Translations under genes and position numbers: made by a program | Part shown: one piece after another, positions 58,275-64,000 of the stretch | Position numbering within the stretch: position 1 is the stretch's first letter | Layout: every line of letters starts with the position of its first letter | Assembly (NCBI GenBank): GCA_004009845.1 | Contig: RMBW01000009.1 | Coordinates: 248,001-312,000 of the forward strand | Source: Davidsoniella eucalypti | Lineage: Eukaryota > Ascomycota > Sordariomycetes > Microascales > Ceratocystidaceae | DNA: 64,000 bases | Direction of reading: 5' to 3' | The notes under the pieces: model-generated | Database searches by the model: none | Told to the model about the DNA's origin: nothing | Seen by the model: only the letters and a program-made list of their open reading frames with translations

Positions 58275-61200
58275 AATTGAAGCCTACATAGGTGATTTGA
58301 CTTACAGGCTCAAATTAAGCCCTTTTTAAGTATGTGTACTTAACTACGGGAATTCTTATTCTGATATTCAATTGAAAAGAGGTACGGGAAGAAAAAAATA
58401 GGTTGCTATCAAAGTTTTTATTTATTCGCTTAAACAGGGAGCTAGGTTCTCGGGGAAGAGAAAAGGAAGAAAATAAAAAGGGCCTTTCAACGTTTTCTTG
58501 GGGACTAATATTGAGGAGTTGACGATCTCTAGTGAATAGAGAAAAGAAAAAGAGCATGGAATGCTGGTTTTTGATACCTAGTAGTTAATGTCAAGCTATA
58601 TCGGTGTTGCGAATAGGTAGCTGTCCTATGCATAGTTGTATAAGTACAGTCGTCCAAGTAGAGAGCTTCTATAGAGTAAATAAAAAATAAAATAAAAGAG
58701 AGTTCTCCTGTGGTAACGGTAGCCAGAAGAACTGCTAAATGTAGACCCTTGTCGATATAAATTCTTCTACACCTGGTCCAAGCGTGAGGAGGGTCACATT
58801 TCAGGCCTCTGATGTTATGGCTGGGAGGATTGTCTGGAAAAATAATATTCAAGCGAGCCACTAGAAGCAATGTGGAAGATTAGAAGAGGTTCTGTAGAAC
58901 GTTTGGGAAGAGAATTAGTCTGTTGTTCAAGTATAGGAGGCCTAACAATGCTTGGAACAGATCAAATGGTGGCCAGAACGGGGTTACAATCCATTTGAGC
59001 AACTGGGCTAGCACGTATCTGTAAGTATCGTAGATTAATGCCTATGAGAATCCAATATCACCTTAACTAGTACGTTTGAGGCTAAGTTGAGTGCGTATGT
59101 GAAAACATCGTGATCAAGTTTACTGTGTAATTCTGCGTCGGTGTACGCTCTCTTGTACGCCGTGATATGATATATACGATCGACTTTGGCAAATAATGGT
59201 AAGAACTTGCTGCAAATCTATCAGGCCAACATTAGACGACATAATTAGCCAAAGACACAGTCTTGAGGGTACATAATGGTCAAAATTGCTCTGTAGCGTA
59301 ACATAACAATGCATGAACACAGACCAGATGAAGACCTGCAGAATCTAGCAGCAGTGCCACTAGCCACTTGGAATATTTCCAGTAATACTAGACGCCTCTT
59401 TATGTGACTGTATTAAAGGGGAAGACATACACATGGGTTTCATCTGGTGTACTTGTTTCTGCGTGCTATGCTTTAGCTTCTGTCCCGCATTTTTGTTCTA
59501 TGCCGTGATACCCAGCCATTGATCATATTAGTCGGTCATATCTTCACGTCTGGCCTTTTGTCGTTGACTCTAGTGGCCTTCTTATCCAGCCAGCCGCACG
59601 CCAAGCCTTGAGATACATGTTGCATAATGCTTATATATCTAGTTGGCAGCTCGGATAGTGGCATCGGGTATACCTATAGCCTTTGATATCTCGTCTAGTG
59701 CTATACGAGCATTGAACTGTGCCATCTCTAGCTTCATTAATCATATATCTGCATGTAGGCCATGCTGATGGTGTGTAGGACGGCCTTCATGTAGCCACCC
59801 CACGCCCGCGGCTTCCTTCCTGACCTTCCAATCCACCTTTAACATCACCCGTTCCTTCTAGAACTATACATATAACGTACATACATGAGAAGTATATCCG
59901 TTCAGATATGTAGCTAGTCATCCCACGCCTCCCACGTTTTCATACGGCATTCCCCTCCTTATTTTAAAGTATCTACTGACTATTAGCTTAAGTGATATCT
60001 GTGCGTCTAACCTGGCCATAGGCTAGGCCAGCTAATAGAGTCAGTGGTAGCAGCATTGTCTCACGATACTTGAAATAAAGCCATGAATCCCTAGACAAAA
60101 GATCCTCTCCCAAGCAGCTTCGTTTGTAGAGAGAAAAGCCCATCAGTGTTGCAATTATTTCTCTGTTTTTCTAATTTCCCTGAAAGAGCTGCTACCCATC
60201 AATGGGGTTATTCCCGGTCGACTACCCTGTCTACTAGTAAACAAAGACCATCCACGGTCCCCACCCGTTATACATGTCTATTAACCACTTGTCTAATATC
60301 CATGAAACGTTCATGGGATCTAAACAATTTATCTGGTATGTTCACGGGACGGTAAGTTCCCTCTTTCTTGTTAGGAGGCATGAATTATCTTTCACGTTTT
60401 CTGCTGTGCTAATTTCGCAGAAGCCGGGCTTGTTCAGGGCTTCTTCGGTTCTCTTGACCCAAAATGCCGGATCGAATCCTTGCCTTTGATCATATCCTTC
60501 GTAAATATTGCCCGGCAAAGGGCATTCCTGAGCTTCAATCCCATTGCGTGAGCTTCTTTCTACAATAGAAGCATCTCTTGGCCCGAGCCTCACATAGCTT
60601 AAAATGGCTAAAGGGGAATCATCTAAGTTATTGAGGTACAAAAGAAACCGGATCTTCCTTCTGCATCTTAGGAGAAAGAAATTCAATGTATTTAGTAGAG
60701 CAGATTATCCCTTTCTGCCAGCCTAAAAGGCCTTCTAGGCAACCCGAAGGATCGTGGATATTGACGATCATCACTACCTAAAAACCCCTAGTTCAATGCT
60801 TGATCTCTTGATCTGGAAGCAAGAGCCTTTATTGCATATGGAATGCCAAGAGATGCCAGTTTTTGTGCAATTTAACTATTCGAAATTTCAAAATCAACGG
60901 CATGCATCTTACCGTATATTTGAATAGGAAGCTAAGCTAAGCTCAGCACAGCGTGTCTAGATAGGGCGAGAGAAGCCATGTCTAGCACAGTAACTTAAGA
61001 TTATCGGTCAAGCTACACATGTGATATGATAGTATAGCCTCCAGAATGGCTTGAAATCAACGCAACTTTCACTTGCCAGCACGCCACTATTTTCCAGGGC
61101 GAGATAGCGAAGAGGATAACCATGTATACATACAAATACACTAACTCGCCGGCTAGCTTACTTTATTAAGACATATATACTACACCTAGATTGTATGCTG

Positions 61201-63853
61201 AGATCCGCGCTATCCTGTCACAATCAGGCATCACGTGCCTCATCTCAGAAAGTAGGTTTTGGAAGACACTATGCAATGTATCGATTTCTCCGCGTGGTCC
61301 GTGTCTTTGATTTGTGATATCCTACCATCCGCTGAGCTCACAATGAGATGCATCATGTCTAGAACATTACGACTAGTCTTATATGCCAGTGTCCTTTCAG
61401 CTAATCATTTCGCCCTGGACTACGGAGGCTATCGATCGGTTATCCTGTGAGATGCGCCTCTTCCGCTTCTAATATCACATATGCTTTGCTGGTTTTTTTT
61501 TTCCTTTCTTTCCTCTTTGATTGTCTTCTTTTTTGCCCTTTATGTCTCTACAGCCACCGTAACACACGGTAAGAACTGCGGCAACTGGATATATCGAAAA
61601 CGTACACTAGGAATCCATGTCAGCTCGTAAGGGGAATCCAGATGGCAAGGTTTGGGGAAAACAGGTACTGGTTTTGTCTGAGCTGGTACAGATATTGCCA
61701 TCATGTCTCTTCCGTGCGATCATACAGATGCATACCAATGGCCAAGCTAGAATCCGTAGTGAATATGCATTGTGATACTGACTGACCTGAGCACAATGCT
61801 CTATGGGCTAGACCAAACCCACCAGTGCCAGCAAGACAACGGTTGCCCTGAGTCTCGCGTTTTGAGATTATAAATTGATGATAGTGGCACAATGTGAATT
61901 CAGTAAATTATTACCATAGAAATCACGTCTTGATCTGGCAGAGCATGATCAAAGCAAGGAACATGTCATAGGCAAAGGGGGAGGCAAAAAATGATACCTT
62001 TTTTTTTCTTTTCATTGTCCAGCCCCATGTGCTTGCGTTTGGAGTAAAGTGTACGGTCGTTCCCGAACTGAGATACAAGCTAATGCATGATAATTATCCT
62101 GTCAAAAGTGAACATGATATAGCCCATCTTTTCTTTTCTTTCTTCTATATAACACCAAGTGCATTATTCTGTTCCTATCAAATCCCTACGCCACCAGGCT
62201 TACAACTGTTCGACCATCGATATCGTTTATGCTGTAACACAGAACAATAGAACAAAAAATATGTGGGAAGGAAAATGACACCAAAAGTCCCAAGTCAGAC
62301 AAAAAGACAAAATAGGCAAGCCTCTTTTCTTGCATCACATGGTGTGGATGTATTCAAAGTGAACCGCCTACAACTACATCTTAGCTGAGCTTATACTATG
62401 GACAATTCAGGGCTTATGCGCTATTGTCGTTTCTCCGGCTTCCCCTTTACCACGCCGCGATCACACGACGCTATAGTCTAGATATGTCATCGAAAGAATC
62501 CATCACCAAGTACTACACGTCACATATGAGGGCTTTTAGTATCAGTAAATGAGGCTGCCGTACATACATACCTCCGGCCACTTCCAGCATCATTAATAGT
62601 TGTCTCTCCTCATCACAAACATAGTACTTAGGAAACGCTGCTAGAGTATAAAAAAGGAGTATGGTTGATAGCGGATACTGGTTCAATCGGCCGACTTGGT
62701 GGACAGAACTCCAAAACTAAAGGGAAAAGACGACAGATTAAACCTGAGGCAAAAAAGCTCATCCGCAGAAAAGAGTCCGAGAGCCAGCCTCAGAAATGCC
62801 CAGAGAAAGTATCAGGCAAGGACTATGCCTGTATGTCAACAATGTCACTTTTACCCTCTAGAATCCTCAGTGAAGTACCAAGAAGCATTCTGTAGTCTGT
62901 AGCTGGGAAAACGGGTGGTCGACGTCGTGTTTCGTGTCGTCTCGTCTCGTCTGAGCTTTGATATAGCCGACTTCCCGATTTATTTTGTTTCTATATCCAT
63001 ACGGAAGAAGACGTTCTAAAAATAAGGGATGTCTAAATTCCCCGATACTCATCGAAGAAAACAGCTGTCTACATCTTAATTCACGAGATAAAACCAAAGC
63101 AAAAGACAGACGATCAGACAGCGCCATTGCATCGTTTGCTGTGTTTGTTTGCTGTGTTTTCGGAGGGCCAGAGAGGGAGTTAAAGCTCTTCCTAGCCAAG
63201 GTCGTACTTTAGTGGCCATACAAGATAAAGTAGTTGCTTGGTCTGCAAAGAATGTGCCGAGTTTACAACATCAAGATGTCGTGTTACAGTGTCCAGAGTA
63301 GCATCGGACTATCTTGATATGAACATCAACAAGATTAGCCCGAAAGCTTGGCCCAAGTCTTGTTTCTCAATGGTACGCTTTTTACAGAGAAACCATCAAA
63401 CAAGCAAATAGCCGTGTATCAGGCAAGAGAGGGCAAAAAAGGCGTGGCGAATTGAAACTTGATAAATCCCAGGCTGTAAAGGAATAAATGTGTTAATCGT
63501 AGAAATCCATGTCACAGTTATTTTCTTGCTCATCGATACATTTAAATTCAAGCCTTTGAGTTGTAAGATATAGAGTAAAGGCAGGCAGTACACAGAACTC
63601 TCGTTACAACCTTTCAGTCTTCTTATTTCTCATGATCACCCGGATACCGAAAGTAACAAACACTGTCATATCGTCATGGTCCAAGCAGCCTTGTAGTCTA
63701 ACAAGATCCACAACAGTTTCATCATTTGCCGAGAACAATTCTCTCGCCCATCGTTGCATGCCGCAGAGTACAATGCCATACAAACACAGGAGAAGAAGCT
63801 TTCTTTTTTTGCTGGCAGGAGAGTGGCAGTGGTACCGGTAGTCAAAGTAGCAC

Positions 63854-64000
63854 TTACCTCGGGCTTAGAGGATCATAGGTCACAGGCCATCTTATACCTT
63901 GACGCAAGCTATATCTTTTGATGAAGCTCCCATCTCGTGTCGCCCCAAACACATCCTCATAGTGTCCTTGGGTCAAGCCCGTCACTTCGTTTAGTATGAG
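63854..64000 (-). CDS. Possible partial exon cut by the right edge
   Basis: Reading leftwards from the edge, the minus strand is open for 47 codons with a protein-like composition (for example GHYEDVFGATRDGSF and RQGIRWPVTYDPLSP). It then meets a perfect donor context CCCGAG|GTAAGTG at 63858/63857. If unspliced, it stops in frame at 63856-63854, so it may be either an internal exon or a C-terminus. The other two frames on this strand have early stops. I do not recognise the family, and 47 open codons alone are weak evidence. Confidence 0.3.
   Translation of the reverse strand, partial: LILNEVTGLTQGHYEDVFGATRDGSFIKRYSLRQGIRWPVTYDPLSPR

Larger units (their letters stand above)
45554..63853. 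other. 18-kb gene desert
   Basis: I find no complete gene. The longest frames (143, 118, 116 and 114 codons at 47324-47755, 50235-50591, 56694-57044 and 60342-60686) overlap other frames, mostly start with TTG or GTG, and carry no motif; such lengths are expected by chance in this much DNA. AACCCTA words occur at about 46006, 48477, 48596, 48823 and 55023. No transposase, reverse transcriptase or terminal-repeat pair is recognisable. Small features inside are listed separately. Spliced genes made only of short exons, or non-coding RNAs, cannot be excluded. Confidence 0.5.

Noticed and set aside
60440..60500. GGATTCGATCC on the minus strand, B-box-like
   Set aside because: The flanking bases cannot form a T stem, and there is no acceptor stem or A box at the right distance.
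45554..63853. Possible transposon or prophage-like element
   Set aside because: No transposase or reverse-transcriptase motif, no long terminal or inverted repeat pair, and no target-site duplication could be found by eye.

Overview
This window looks like a filamentous ascomycete (Pezizomycotina) nuclear chromosome segment. The reasons are eukaryotic genes with short introns (mostly 53-130 nt, GTAAGT/GTACGT donors, CTAAC-like branch points), a Zn2Cys6 regulator with a PF11951-type C-terminal region, a fungal glucosylceramide synthase, a Ca3427-like binding-fold protein, and a split tRNA gene. The class and genus cannot be fixed from the sequence alone. Gene density is low: 15 supported protein genes, one tRNA gene and one possible partial exon in 64 kb, with long stretches that show no convincing gene.

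Left part (0-20 kb): a Zn2Cys6 transcription factor (-) is divergent from a secreted Ser/Thr-rich mucin-like protein (+). Next come a Ca3427-like periplasmic-binding-fold protein (-) and a secreted intradiol dioxygenase (+, 5 exons) that share a 468-bp divergent promoter. A very long BCS1-like AAA ATPase (-, 1490 aa) follows, then, after about 3.7 kb of mostly empty DNA, a conserved secreted protein (-).

Middle part (20-45.6 kb): a tRNA-Pro(AGG) with a 19-nt intron, an MFS transporter (+) convergent with ceramide glucosyltransferase (-), and then a compact housekeeping block. The block holds tRNA-splicing endonuclease subunit SEN2 (+), a mitochondrial gamma-butyrobetaine/trimethyllysine dioxygenase-like protein (+), SGT1 (-), a PLP-homeostasis YggS/PROSC protein (+), AP-2 alpha adaptin (-), NDUFAF5-type complex I assembly methyltransferase (+) and Arp2/3 subunit ARPC5 (-). 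I rebuilt the exon structures by reading splice sites, and each summed CDS is a multiple of three.

Right part (45.6-64 kb): about 18 kb without a supportable complete gene. It holds microsatellites, a 38-bp near-palindrome, short non-ATG open frames, and a possible coding exon cut by the right edge.

The housekeeping block covers tRNA splicing, carnitine-type metabolism, chaperone and SCF function, vitamin B6 homeostasis, endocytosis (AP-2 alpha and ARPC5) and complex I assembly. No obvious biosynthetic cluster or defence system is present. The more unusual items are the mucin-like protein ending in a KR processing site, the BCS1-like protein with a tail of about 750 residues, an internal motif duplication in SEN2, and the telomere-like palindrome formed by the tRNA anticodon loop and its intron.
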